A stretch of DNA of 64,000 nucleotides, from positions 1 to 64,000 of the forward strand of contig JAHBWA010000012.1 in NCBI GenBank assembly GCA_019637195.1. Direction: 5' to 3'. The DNA is from Labilithrix sp. Its GTDB lineage: Bacteria > Myxococcota_A > Polyangia > Polyangiales > Polyangiaceae. Both the position numbers and the translations under genes were made by a program. Positions 18,146 to 26,156 of the stretch are shown here, one piece after another. Below the pieces are notes generated by a model. That model did no database searches and was not told where the DNA came from. It was given only the letters and a program-made list of their open reading frames with translations. Position 1 is the first letter of the stretch. Every line of letters starts with the position of its first letter.

Positions 18146-19085
18146 ACGACGACGATCGCTCTGGCGACCTCTCCGAGGATCTGGACCTCGCCGGCGCGTT
18201 CCGCTCGGTGCGCGACGCCTACGACGGCACGAACGCCGAGTCGAACCTCACGCTCCAGCGGGCGCTCTTTCGGACGCGGACGCGGGAGCGCCGTCGGAGC
18301 GTCACGCGCTGGGTGGTCCTCCCGGCCGCGGCCGTGCTCGTGGCCTCGACGGCGTGGGCGGGCGTGACCGGGAGGCTGACGCCTGCGGTGGACGCGATGC
18401 TCGAGGCGCTCCACGTGGAGCCGCCGCCTCCGAGCGCGCACGGCGCGCCGTCGGCGGTGAACGCGCGGGCCGGGACGGCGCCGCCTTCGGGCGCGGAGCC
18501 CGCTCCGGATCCGCACGACGATGAGCCGACCGCGAGCGCGGCGGAGCCGCCGGACGTCGCGGCGCCCCCTGCGAGCGCAGCGGGGCCGTCGAGTGTCGCG
18601 GCGCCCCCCGCGAGCGCAGCAGAGCCGTCGAGCGTCGCCGCAGGCGCCCATGCGATCGTCGCCGCGCCGCGCGAGCCGCCGCGGGCGGCGAGCTTCTCCG
18701 GCCGGCTTCGCCGTCGAACGTTGCGTCCGGCGCGGCCACGCCGCCGTCGCCGCGCGCGGCCGAGCCCGACGCCGTGCCGGCTCCAGCGATTTCGGCGCCC
18801 GATCCGCACGCGGCCCTCTTCGCCGAGGCCCACCGCCTCCACTTCAGCGAGCGCGCCCCCGCGCGCGCGCTCGCCGCCTGGGACCGCTACCTCGCCGTCG
18901 CTCCCGAGGGCCGCTTCGCGCCCGAGGCGCGCTACAACCGCGCGCTCGCGCTCGTCCGCCTCGGCCGCCATGTCGAGGCGATGCCCGAGCTCGCCGCGTT
19001 CGCGAGCGGCGCGCACGGGAGCTACCGCCGCGACGATGCGAAGGCCTTGCTCGACGCCCTCGCGCGGGACGCCTCGCCTCCGTGA
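18142..19085 (+). CDS. Anti-sigma-like membrane protein with TPR-like tail, frameshifted
   Basis: Translationally coupled to the ECF sigma gene. Residues 1-55 are a charged cytoplasmic segment, ~56-75 form one membrane helix (VVLPAAAVLVASTAWAG), and ~90-180 are Pro/Ala/Ser repeats (VAAPPASAA units). After ~18660-18710 the starting frame becomes Arg-rich nonsense that would run to 19830 over another gene. One frame earlier the text becomes protein-like again (PSNVASGAATPP, then LFAEAHRLHF, RYLAVAPEGRF, ARYNRALALVRLG). That is a TPR-like C-terminus ending at 19085. One missing base in 18661-18710 would join the two halves. By position the N-terminal half should hold or sense the sigma factor. 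Confidence 0.6.
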
Positions 19086-19133
19086 GCGCCGCGAGCGCGC
19101 GGCGCCTCACCTTGCGCGCGTGACGTCGAGGCG

Positions 19134-19235
19134 CGGCCGGTCCGAGCGCGAGGCTCAGGCGCGCCGGCGGCCGGTCCGAGCGCGAGGCTCAGGCGCGCTG
19201 GCGGCCGGTCCGAACGGGAGGCTCAGGCGCGCCGG
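19134..19235. repeat. 34-base tandem repeat, three copies, duplicating a gene end
   Basis: Three units of 34 bases (starting CGGCCGGTCCGAGCG) at 19134, 19168 and 19202 with only a few mismatches. The third unit contains the stop codon and last Arg codons of the minus-strand peptidase gene that ends at 19223, so units one and two are extra copies of that gene's 3' end lying beyond the stop. Confidence 0.85.
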
Positions 19236-20290
19236 CGGCGACGCACGAGCGCGGCGGCGACGACGAGCGCGAGCGGCGCCGCGATCGCGCCGCTCGTCGA
19301 GCCCGCCGGGGCCGTCGAGCAACCGCTCGACGCGACGTCCTCGGCCCGGCTCCGGGAGCGCTTCGACTTCGCCGGACGCTCCGCCTCTCCTTGCGCGGGC
19401 TCGTCGTCCTGGAGCGGGGCCTCGTCGCCCTCCTCGGGGAAGCCGCCGGGCTCGTCCGAGTCGTCGCTCGTGGAGTCGGTGGTGTCCCCGGGCGTCTGCC
19501 CGCCGTTGGGCGTGGGATCCGCCGGCGTGGGATCCGCGGGCGGGACCGGCTCGTCCGGGCCAGGCCCCGGATCGGGATCGGGATCGAGATCCGAGTCCGT
19601 GTCGGGATCCGGCGTGCTCGCGTCCGGCTCGGGCATCGACGCGTCGTCGTCCATCGGCTCCGGATCCATCGGAACGCCGCTGCCGCTCTGCGGATCGGAG
19701 AACCAAGGAGTCTGCATCGCCGCGGCCGGGAGCGTCAGCTCGACGTGGAGGTGGTCGTCGTGGGGATGCGGACCCGAGTACGCGCGATCGTTCCGGCCGT
19801 TCGCCATCCACACGGTGCGGTCCCAGATGATCATCTGGACGCCGATGCGCGCGGCGTTCATGACGAGCCAGTTGGCGACGGCGTCGCCCTTGGTGTTGTT
19901 CGCCTGTCCGCCGATCTTCGGGATGAAGATGTCGAGCGCGCGGCCGGTGCCGTGGACGCTCATCTTGCTGCGGTTGGCGGTGTTCTGCCGGCACACGTAG
20001 CCGCCGATCGACGTGATCGTCGTGAACTCCTCTTCGAGGAAGTCACCGAGGCGGTCGGCGCCGGTCATCAGCTTTCCGGCGCACGCGCGCGAGCTCCAGT
20101 TCGGCGCGCCGTCGTAGCGCAGTTGGACCTTCGCGCCCTCCGCCGCGACGGCCGCCGGGAGGCGCCAGCGACCTCCGACGGCGACGGCCTCGCTGCTCGA
20201 TCCCTGCTCCTCTTCCGGAAGCGCGGCGCACGCGACGAGGAAGCTGACACCGAGGCCGAAGAGGGAGGACCCGAGACTTAGGCGGCGCAC
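19223..20290 (-). CDS. M15/VanY-like peptidase, lipobox plus MYXO-CTERM
   Basis: A 355-residue exported protein from a GTG at 20290. The N-terminus is a signal peptide ending SFLVAC, a good lipobox. Residues ~25-165 form a domain with SKMSVHGTGRALDIFIP and HPHDDHLHVEL. These are the SxHxxGxAxD and HxH zinc motifs of LAS/M15 D,D-peptidases, so it probably trims peptidoglycan peptides. Residues ~175-310 are a low-complexity Pro/Asp/Glu linker. The end is a MYXO-CTERM signal: SSGCS, a hydrophobic helix, then RRRRRA. Having both a lipobox and a MYXO-CTERM tail is notable. It is divergent from fhs. Confidence 0.75.
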   Translation of the reverse strand: MRRLSLGSSLFGLGVSFLVACAALPEEEQGSSSEAVAVGGRWRLPAAVAAEGAKVQLRYDGAPNWSSRACAGKLMTGADRLGDFLEEEFTTITSIGGYVCRQNTANRSKMSVHGTGRALDIFIPKIGGQANNTKGDAVANWLVMNAARIGVQMIIWDRTVWMANGRNDRAYSGPHPHDDHLHVELTLPAAAMQTPWFSDPQSGSGVPMDPEPMDDDASMPEPDASTPDPDTDSDLDPDPDPGPGPDEPVPPADPTPADPTPNGGQTPGDTTDSTSDDSDEPGGFPEEGDEAPLQDDEPAQGEAERPAKSKRSRSRAEDVASSGCSTAPAGSTSGAIAAPLALVVAAALVRRRRRA

Positions 20291-20449
20291 GTATTTTGTG
20301 GGTGCATGTGGTGTGCCGGCGAAACTCCACGCATTTCGAGCGATTTTGTCGGGGATCCGCCCGGGGAGACGGGCCTCTCTGGATCGACGCGGACCAGGGT
20401 CAATGAGCCGTTGACGCCCCTGAAATCGCCGAGGCAAAGTCGGTTCGAA

Positions 20450-22123
20450 ATGGACGTTAGCCCCCGCCCCATCTCCCGCGTCGCCGAGGATCTCGGCCTC
20501 GTCCCCGACGACTACCTCCCGTACGGCCGCGGCAAGGCGAAGCTCGATCTCGCGCTCCTCGCGCGCCCGCACCGCGCGAAGGGGCGCCTCGTCCTCGTGA
20601 CCGCCATCAACCCGACCCCCGCCGGCGAGGGCAAGACCACCACGTCGATCGCCCTCGCGATGGGAATGCGTCGGCTCGGGAAGAACGCCGTCCTCGCGCT
20701 CCGCGAGCCGTCGCTCGGTCCGGTGTTCGGCGTGAAGGGCGGAGGCACCGGCGGCGGCAAGGCGTCGCTCTCGCCGGCCGACGACATCAACCTCCACTTC
20801 ACGGGCGACATCCACGCGATCACCACGGCGCACAACCTCTTGTCCGCGCTGGTCGACAACGCGACGTACTTCGGCGAGTCGATCGCCGACAAGGGCGAGA
20901 TCGACGCGCGCCAGATCAGCTGGGGACGCGCGCTCGACATGAACGATCGCTTCCTTCGACGATGCATCGTGGGTCTCGGCGGCAAGGCGCACGGCGTGCC
21001 GCGCGAGGAGCGCTTCGACATCACCGCCGCGAGCGAGGTCATGGCGATCCTCGCGCTCGCCTCGAGCCACGAGGACCTCGAGCGGCGGCTCGCGCGCATC
21101 GTCGTCGCGCACACGCACCAGGGAAACCCGGTGACCGCGGGCGACATCGGCGCGGCGAGCGCGATGACCGCGGTGCTCCGCGACGCGCTCCAGCCGAACC
21201 TCGTCCAGACCGAGGAGGGCGGCCCGGCGATCGTCCACTGCGGGCCCTTCGGGAACATCGCGCACGGCTGCAACAGCGTCGTGGCGACCCGCCTCGCGAT
21301 GGCGCTCGGCGACTACGCGATCACCGAGGCCGGCTTCGGCTTCGACCTCGGCGGCGAGAAGTTCCTCGACATCAAGTGCCGCGAGGCGAACATCTGGCCG
21401 CGCGCGCTCGTCCTCGTCGCCACGCTCCGCGCGCTGAAGATGCACGGGGGCGCGCCGGTGAAGGCCTGCGGCGAGCCCGACGCCGAGCGGCTGAAGAAGG
21501 GGATCGCGCACCTCGAGAAGCACCTCGAGACGTCGAAGGCCTTCGGGCTCACGCCGGTCGTGGCGATCAACGTCTTCCCGACCGACACGGCCGAGGAGAT
21601 CGCGCTCGTCGAGCAGGTGGTCACGGCGCTCGGCGCGCGCCTCGCGCGCTCGGAGGGCTTCGCCAAGGGAGGCGAGGGCGCGCTCGAGCTCGCGAAGACG
21701 GTGACCGAGGTGGTCGACGCGACGGACGCCGATCCCCCGAAGCCGAGGTACGTCTACGAGCTGTCCGACCCGCCCGCGGAGAAGATCCGGAAGATCGCGC
21801 GGACGGTCTACGGCGCGGCCGGCGTGGTGTTCACCGCGGCCGCGGACAAGAGCCTCGAGCGCTTCGCCGCGCTCGGCGGCGCCGAGCTGCCGATCTGCAT
21901 GGCGAAGACGCAGCTGTCGCTCACGGACGATCCGGCGATCTTCGGGCGGCCGCGCGACTTCACGATCACCGTGCGCGACGTGCGGCTCTCCGCCGGCGCC
22001 GGCTTCCTCGTCCCGCTCACCGGCGAGATGATGACGATGCCCGGCCTCCCGCGGGTCCCGGCGTCGCGCGGCATCAAGCTCATGCCGGGCGGCAAGATCA
22101 AAGGCCTGATGCAGAACGACTGA
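20450..22123 (+). CDS. fhs: Formate-tetrahydrofolate ligase
   Basis: A 557-residue cytoplasmic enzyme that joins formate to tetrahydrofolate using ATP, giving 10-formyl-THF for purine and one-carbon metabolism. The ATP loop NPTPAGEGKTTT is at residues ~54-65. Other conserved stretches are LREPSLGPVFGVKGGGTGGG, DINLHFTGD, HTHQGNP, GPFGNIAHGCNS and EAGFGFDLGGEKF. Length is normal for the family. The frame is open to 20306, but homology starts only at the ATG at 20450. It is divergent from the M15-like peptidase gene; 159 bases between the two starts must hold both promoters. Confidence 0.96.
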   Translation: MDVSPRPISRVAEDLGLVPDDYLPYGRGKAKLDLALLARPHRAKGRLVLVTAINPTPAGEGKTTTSIALAMGMRRLGKNAVLALREPSLGPVFGVKGGGTGGGKASLSPADDINLHFTGDIHAITTAHNLLSALVDNATYFGESIADKGEIDARQISWGRALDMNDRFLRRCIVGLGGKAHGVPREERFDITAASEVMAILALASSHEDLERRLARIVVAHTHQGNPVTAGDIGAASAMTAVLRDALQPNLVQTEEGGPAIVHCGPFGNIAHGCNSVVATRLAMALGDYAITEAGFGFDLGGEKFLDIKCREANIWPRALVLVATLRALKMHGGAPVKACGEPDAERLKKGIAHLEKHLETSKAFGLTPVVAINVFPTDTAEEIALVEQVVTALGARLARSEGFAKGGEGALELAKTVTEVVDATDADPPKPRYVYELSDPPAEKIRKIARTVYGAAGVVFTAAADKSLERFAALGGAELPICMAKTQLSLTDDPAIFGRPRDFTITVRDVRLSAGAGFLVPLTGEMMTMPGLPRVPASRGIKLMPGGKIKGLMQND

Positions 22124-22162
22124 CGCCTCGTCCCTCGCGCGGGGGGGGCGGTGCGGATGGGC

Positions 22163-22301
22163 GCGCCCGCGTCGTCGGTCGGCGCGCTCGGCGAGACGCG
22201 CCCGCGTCGGCGGTGGCGCGCTCGGCGAGGCGCGCCCGCGTCGTCGGTCGGCGCGCTCGGCGAGACGCGCCCGCGTCGGCGGTCGGCGGTGCTCGGCGAG
22301 A
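22163..22301. repeat. 35-base tandem repeat, about four copies
   Basis: Units beginning GCGCCCGCGTCG start at 22163, 22198, 22232 and 22267, a period of 34-35 bases, with the last copy degenerate. The array lies in the 386-base gap between fhs and the next gene. It is not a CRISPR array, since there are no unique spacers. No coding function is supported. Confidence 0.8.
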
Positions 22302-22356
22302 CGTCTTGGCGCGTCCTCCGACCCGGCGACGTATCGGGCGCACGCGCGCCTGTATC

Positions 22357-22399
22357 AGGTGTCTCACCCGGTACAGCGCGTCTCCTGGGTGGTACACCC
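22357..22399 (+). promoter_or_regulatory. Paired enhancer-like sites, GGGTG-N3-CACCC
   Basis: Two 13-base inverted-repeat sites, AGGTGTCTCACCC at 22357-22369 and GGGTGGTACACCC at 22387-22399, have centres 30 bases apart (about three helical turns). They lie on one face of the DNA some 35-80 bases upstream of the -24/-12 promoter at 22434. This is what upstream activator sites for a sigma-54 enhancer-binding protein look like. Which activator binds is unknown; the one at 26153 is the nearest. Confidence 0.55.
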
Positions 22400-22433
22400 C
22401 GCTGGAAATTCGGCTGATTTCGGGACGTTCTTC

Positions 22434-22449
22434 TGGCCCCGTCCTTGCG
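22434..22449 (+). promoter_or_regulatory. Sigma-54 (-24/-12) promoter
   Basis: TGGCCCCGTCCTTGCG matches the consensus TGGCACG-N4-TTGCW at most positions, with GG and GC separated by exactly ten bases. The predicted start of transcription is near 22460, about 50 bases before the ATG at 22510. Two activator-like sites lie just upstream. Confidence 0.65.
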
Positions 22450-22509
22450 TTGGGTCTCGTCGACGCCGGCGCTCCGTCGAGCGCCGGCCCGACCAAAGGA
22501 CGAAAGCTC

Positions 22510-23331
22510 ATGACGACGCGCCTCAGCCAGACCCTCATCGCCGTCCGAGGGGGAAGGGAGCGCGACGTGATCGACGACGTCGTCCGCGCCATGACGGACG
22601 CTCCGGAGGACGCATACTGGGCGCGCCGCCTCTTCGACCTCGTGCGCGACCCCGTCGTCGCGACGAGGCTAGCGTCGCAGATCGTGCTCGCCGTGCAGCG
22701 CTGGGCGGCGCACGATCCCGCGTTCTTCGTCCACGAGCGCTACCTCTCCGAGCAGCTCGCGGTCTGGGCGTGGCCACGTGAGGTCCTCGAGGAGCTCGAC
22801 GAGAAGCTCGAGCTCGCCGATCGCTCGCTCACCCACCTCGTGATGGGACGCCTCTGGCTGGAGGCGCGGCGGCCGCCGGAGGACATGGTCGACTTCTACG
22901 GGCGCGCGGCGCGTCACCTCGGCGAGGTCGAGCCGAGGCTGCAGGTCGGCGCGTGGCACGAGGCGATGTGCGAGGCGCTCGGCGTCGCGGATCCCGCCGA
23001 CCTGGCGCGCCGCGCCGACGCCATCCTGGCGACCGTGGCGTCGGCCGATCGCGATCGCGCGCTGCTCGCGATCCTCCGCGGCGCCGCGCGCGCTGGCAAC
23101 TGGGAGCTCTACGACGCGCACCGCCGAGCCTTCGGCGCGAGCGAGGCCGAGGGGGAGCGGCGCAACAGCGAGCTCGTCCGTCTCGACGGCCGGCGCGCCG
23201 AGCAAGAGCTCGGCGCTCGGCTCCCCGTGCCGTCGTTCCGTCGCCTGCGCCAGCCGCCGCTGCCGAAGGAGGATGTCGTCGAGGATCCGCTCGAGGCGAA
23301 GACCGTCCGCCCGCCCTCGCGGCCCCGCTGA
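22510..23331 (+). CDS. Hypothetical helical protein behind a sigma-54 promoter
   Basis: A 273-residue soluble protein with no signal peptide or membrane helix. AAAGGA upstream fits the ATG. The sequence is Ala/Leu/Arg/Glu-rich and probably all-helical, like degenerate helical repeats (for example LFDLVRDPVVATRLASQIVL, HLVMGRLWLEARRPPEDMV). The tail (~250-273) is Pro/Arg-rich and disordered. I recognise no family. Its promoter makes it a probable target of an enhancer-binding protein. It converges with the histidine kinase gene at 23399. Confidence 0.7.
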   Translation: MTTRLSQTLIAVRGGRERDVIDDVVRAMTDAPEDAYWARRLFDLVRDPVVATRLASQIVLAVQRWAAHDPAFFVHERYLSEQLAVWAWPREVLEELDEKLELADRSLTHLVMGRLWLEARRPPEDMVDFYGRAARHLGEVEPRLQVGAWHEAMCEALGVADPADLARRADAILATVASADRDRALLAILRGAARAGNWELYDAHRRAFGASEAEGERRNSELVRLDGRRAEQELGARLPVPSFRRLRQPPLPKEDVVEDPLEAKTVRPPSRPR

Positions 23332-23362
23332 GCGCGGCGCTTCGTCGTGGCGTAGCTCGACC

Positions 23363-23402
23363 CCGGGGTGTGCGCCGCTCAACCCGGGCGTGCGCCGCTC
23401 AC
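23363..23402. repeat. 20-base tandem duplication over a stop codon
   Basis: Two near-identical 20-base units (common core TGCGCCGCTCA) at 23363-23382 and 23383-23402. The second overlaps the stop codon of the minus-strand kinase gene, the same kind of event as at 19134. Confidence 0.6.
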
Positions 23403-25576
23403 TCCCCCGCGGGCGCCGCGGAGGGGGCGATCGACGTCGGCACCGGGGTCGCGAGGACGTCGTCCGACGCAGGGAGCGTGATCGTGAACTTCGTCCCCGA
23501 GCCTTGCTGCGACTGCACCTGGATGCTGCCGCCGGCGTTCTGCACGATGCTCTGGCTGATCGCGAGGCCGAGGCCCGTGCCCTGCTCCTTCGTCGTGAAG
23601 AACGGGACGAACAGGTTCTTGAGGACCTTCTGGCTGATGCCCGGCCCGGTGTCGGCGACGCTGATCTCGACGACCTCGGCGTCGTCGGGCGGGAGGCGCC
23701 CGGAGTTGCCGCTCGGCGGGGACGTGATCCACGCGGCGCGCGGCGCGCGCCTGCTGCTCGTCGCGATCGTGACGCGGCCGCGGCCGTTCATCGCCTGGAT
23801 CGCGTTCTGGACGAGGTTCATCAGGACCTGCCGGAGCTTCTCGGGATCGATGCTCGCGCGCGGCAGCGGCTCGGCGAGCTCGAGGCGGAGATCGACGAGA
23901 TCGTCGGTCTTCTGGCTGTTCAGGATCTGCACGCTGCGCCGCACCGCGCCGTTGATGTCGAGCGGCACGGGGTTGCCGGCGTGCGGCCGCGCGTAGTCGA
24001 GGAAGCTTCCGACGACGCGGTTCAGGCGATCGGTCTCCTCGAGGATGATCCCGAGGAACTCCTTGACCGTAGGATCGTTCGTCGGCGCTCCGTCGGTGGT
24101 CACCTCTTCGAGCAGCTGCGCCGCTCCCTTGATCGCGCCGAGCGGGTTCTTTACCTCGTGCGCGAGGCCGGCGGCCATCGATCCGAGGGCGGCGAGGCGG
24201 TCGCGCTCCTTCATCCGATCGTAGATGCGGCTGTTGGCGATCGCGACGTCCATCTGCGCGGCGACGGTCTCGAGCAGCGTGACCTCCTCCGGCGTGAACG
24301 CGTCCTTGACGCGATCGTCGGCGACGCAGAGCAGGCCGACCAGCTCCTCGCCGTCGCCGCGGATCGCGAGCAGGACCGAGCTCTTGAGGGTGCCGAGGGC
24401 CTCGGCCGCCGTGAGGACGGGGGCCATGGTCTCGACGGCGTTCGGCGCCTCGGCCTCGCGCGCGAGATCCTCGAGGGACATCGACAGCCCGAGCCGCTCG
24501 AGCAGCGGTCGCATCGCGAGCGACTCGAGGCGGTTGGGCGGCGCAGCGCCGATCGCGCCGACGAGGTCGAAGCCGTTGCTGTCCTGGTCGCGGAGGTAGA
24601 CCGCGCACGTCGTCACGCGGCGAGAGCGCTCGAGGCCGGCGATCACCACCTCGATCATCTCCTCGGTCTCGAGCGTGTGGGCGAGGCGGCGGCGCAGCTC
24701 CACGACGCCGGACTCGAGGTCGTAGCGCTCTCGGAAGAAGAACCGGTTGATGCGCGTCTCGAACTCGTGCTCGAGCGGCTCGAAGAGCACGAGGACGACG
24801 ATCGCGACGAGGACCGCGTTGAGGTACATCTCGCCGAAGCGCCCGATGTACGTGATGAACCCGTAGAAGATGCCGGCGAGCGCGAACGCGAGCGCCGTCG
24901 AGACGAGCAGGCGGCCGGAGAGCTCGTAGAGGTCGGCGAGGCGGGGGCGCGTCAGCGACTCGGCGAGCACGAAGAGGAAGACGACCGCGAGGACGGCGCC
25001 GATCGGCGGGAGGTTGACGCCGAGGAACGCGACGAAGTCGGCGAGCGTGAACGTCATCGCCAGCGCGCCGACGGCCGCGAGGAAGCGGATGCGATCGCGG
25101 ATGGCGCGCGACGGGCTCTTCTCGCCGCGGCGCCAGAGCGACGTGAGCGCGGCGGCGAGGAGGCCGAAGACGTAGAGGTATACGCCGCCGAGCGCCAGGG
25201 CCTTGATGGGGCCGCCCGCCCGCTCGAACGGCGAGACCGCGACGGCGAGCATCGGGATGCCGACGACGGCGGCGATCTTCGGCAGCCTGGCGCCTGGCGC
25301 GCTCGGCGTCTCGAGCGGCGTGATCGAGTGAAAGAGGTGCACCGCGAACTGCGGGAGCAGGACGGTGAGGACGGTGGTGGCGCGGTCGAAGCGCGAGCGC
25401 GCCGGGTCCTCGAGCAGCCCGGCGAGCGACTGGCTCACGTACCAGAAGGCCACGCAGGTCGAGAACGCCGCGAAGAGCCAGTGCGCGCTCCGCCGGCCGC
25501 GGAGGAGCATCGAGAGGGCGATCGCGAACGCGATGACGCCGCAGAAGAGCGTGGTCCTGGCGCGGAGGTCCTCCAC
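23399..25576 (-). CDS. Membrane sensor histidine kinase with GAF domain
   Basis: A 725-residue kinase from a GTG at 25576. Residues ~1-270 hold about eight membrane helices. A linker (~280-310) leads to a GAF domain (~310-455; LVGAIGAAPPNRLESLAM, LVGLLCVADDRVKDAF). The HisKA box is GLAHEVKNPLGAIKG with phosphorylated His473. The ATPase domain has NLVQNAIQAM (N box), DTGPGIS (G1) and GTGLGLAIS (G2). No receiver domain is attached and no response regulator is directly adjacent. The nearest regulator-type gene is the sigma-54 activator at 26153, which lacks a receiver, so the partner is unknown. Confidence 0.88.
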   Translation of the reverse strand: MEDLRARTTLFCGVIAFAIALSMLLRGRRSAHWLFAAFSTCVAFWYVSQSLAGLLEDPARSRFDRATTVLTVLLPQFAVHLFHSITPLETPSAPGARLPKIAAVVGIPMLAVAVSPFERAGGPIKALALGGVYLYVFGLLAAALTSLWRRGEKSPSRAIRDRIRFLAAVGALAMTFTLADFVAFLGVNLPPIGAVLAVVFLFVLAESLTRPRLADLYELSGRLLVSTALAFALAGIFYGFITYIGRFGEMYLNAVLVAIVVLVLFEPLEHEFETRINRFFFRERYDLESGVVELRRRLAHTLETEEMIEVVIAGLERSRRVTTCAVYLRDQDSNGFDLVGAIGAAPPNRLESLAMRPLLERLGLSMSLEDLAREAEAPNAVETMAPVLTAAEALGTLKSSVLLAIRGDGEELVGLLCVADDRVKDAFTPEEVTLLETVAAQMDVAIANSRIYDRMKERDRLAALGSMAAGLAHEVKNPLGAIKGAAQLLEEVTTDGAPTNDPTVKEFLGIILEETDRLNRVVGSFLDYARPHAGNPVPLDINGAVRRSVQILNSQKTDDLVDLRLELAEPLPRASIDPEKLRQVLMNLVQNAIQAMNGRGRVTIATSSRRAPRAAWITSPPSGNSGRLPPDDAEVVEISVADTGPGISQKVLKNLFVPFFTTKEQGTGLGLAISQSIVQNAGGSIQVQSQQGSGTKFTITLPASDDVLATPVPTSIAPSAAPAGE

Positions 25577-25763
25577 GCCCGGAGCCTAGCGTTCCTCGTC
25601 CCTTTGATCACCAGAAGGGATGGTCGGCACCCGGCGCCGTTCGCGTGACGCGCTCGGGCGACGCGTGGCGCCGAGCGCGGCAAAAAGCGAGTGAGCCGTC
25701 GAGGGCGCCCCCGACGGCTCACGTTGGTCGCGGCGCCGGTCGCCGCGGGGCGTCGGCGCTCGG

Positions 25764-26156
25764 CTAGTTGTTGCCGCTGCTGCTGTTGGAGCCGCCGCTG
25801 CTGCTGTTGGAGCCGCCGCCGGTCGATCCGCCGCTGCTGCTGTTGGAGCCACCGCTGCTGCTGCTCCACGGGTCGGGCACCGGACCGTTCGACCACGGAT
25901 CGGGGACCGGGCCGCAGCCGAGGCAAGCGTCGTCGGCCTGCTTCGGCACCATCGAGCCGTGGCGCAGGCCCTTCGTGCTCGCGCTGCTCGTCTCGTGGTC
26001 GCGGTCGTCGCCCGCGCCCGTGAGGTGAGCGGTGTCGTCGACGCCGATCATCTCCTCGCTCTCCTCGTCGACGACGTGCTCGAAGGCACAGCCGGCCGCG
26101 AGTAGCGCACCGAGGAGCGAGATCACACCGAGTCGACCAATGCTGAAGCGGTTCAT
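25764..26156 (-). CDS. Small Ser/Gly-repeat lipoprotein
   Basis: A 130-residue lipoprotein: the signal ends LLAAGC (lipobox, Cys23), followed by an acidic segment. Then come GPVPDPWS repeats and a C-terminal tail of SNSSSGGS units encoded by a 21-base microsatellite-like array (~25769-25863). Such arrays can change length by slippage in whole codons. Its ATG overlaps the stop of the sigma-54 activator gene (ATGA), so the two are co-translated. Function unknown; the tail looks like a flexible surface spacer. Confidence 0.7.
   Translation of the reverse strand: MNRFSIGRLGVISLLGALLAAGCAFEHVVDEESEEMIGVDDTAHLTGAGDDRDHETSSASTKGLRHGSMVPKQADDACLGCGPVPDPWSNGPVPDPWSSSSGGSNSSSGGSTGGGSNSSSGGSNSSSGNN

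Noticed and set aside
18774-19085. A separate 103-residue gene starting at GTG 18774
   Set aside because: Protein-like sequence in the same frame begins well upstream (~18705) and there is no ribosome site. It fits better as the displaced C-terminal half of the anti-sigma-like gene.
20398-20415. GTCAA-N7-TTGAC hairpin in the fhs leader as a riboswitch
   Set aside because: Five-base arms only and no match to a folate riboswitch fold that I can recognise.
22163-22301. Possible CRISPR array
   Set aside because: Repeats are directly adjacent, 34-35 bases, with no unique spacers and no cas genes.
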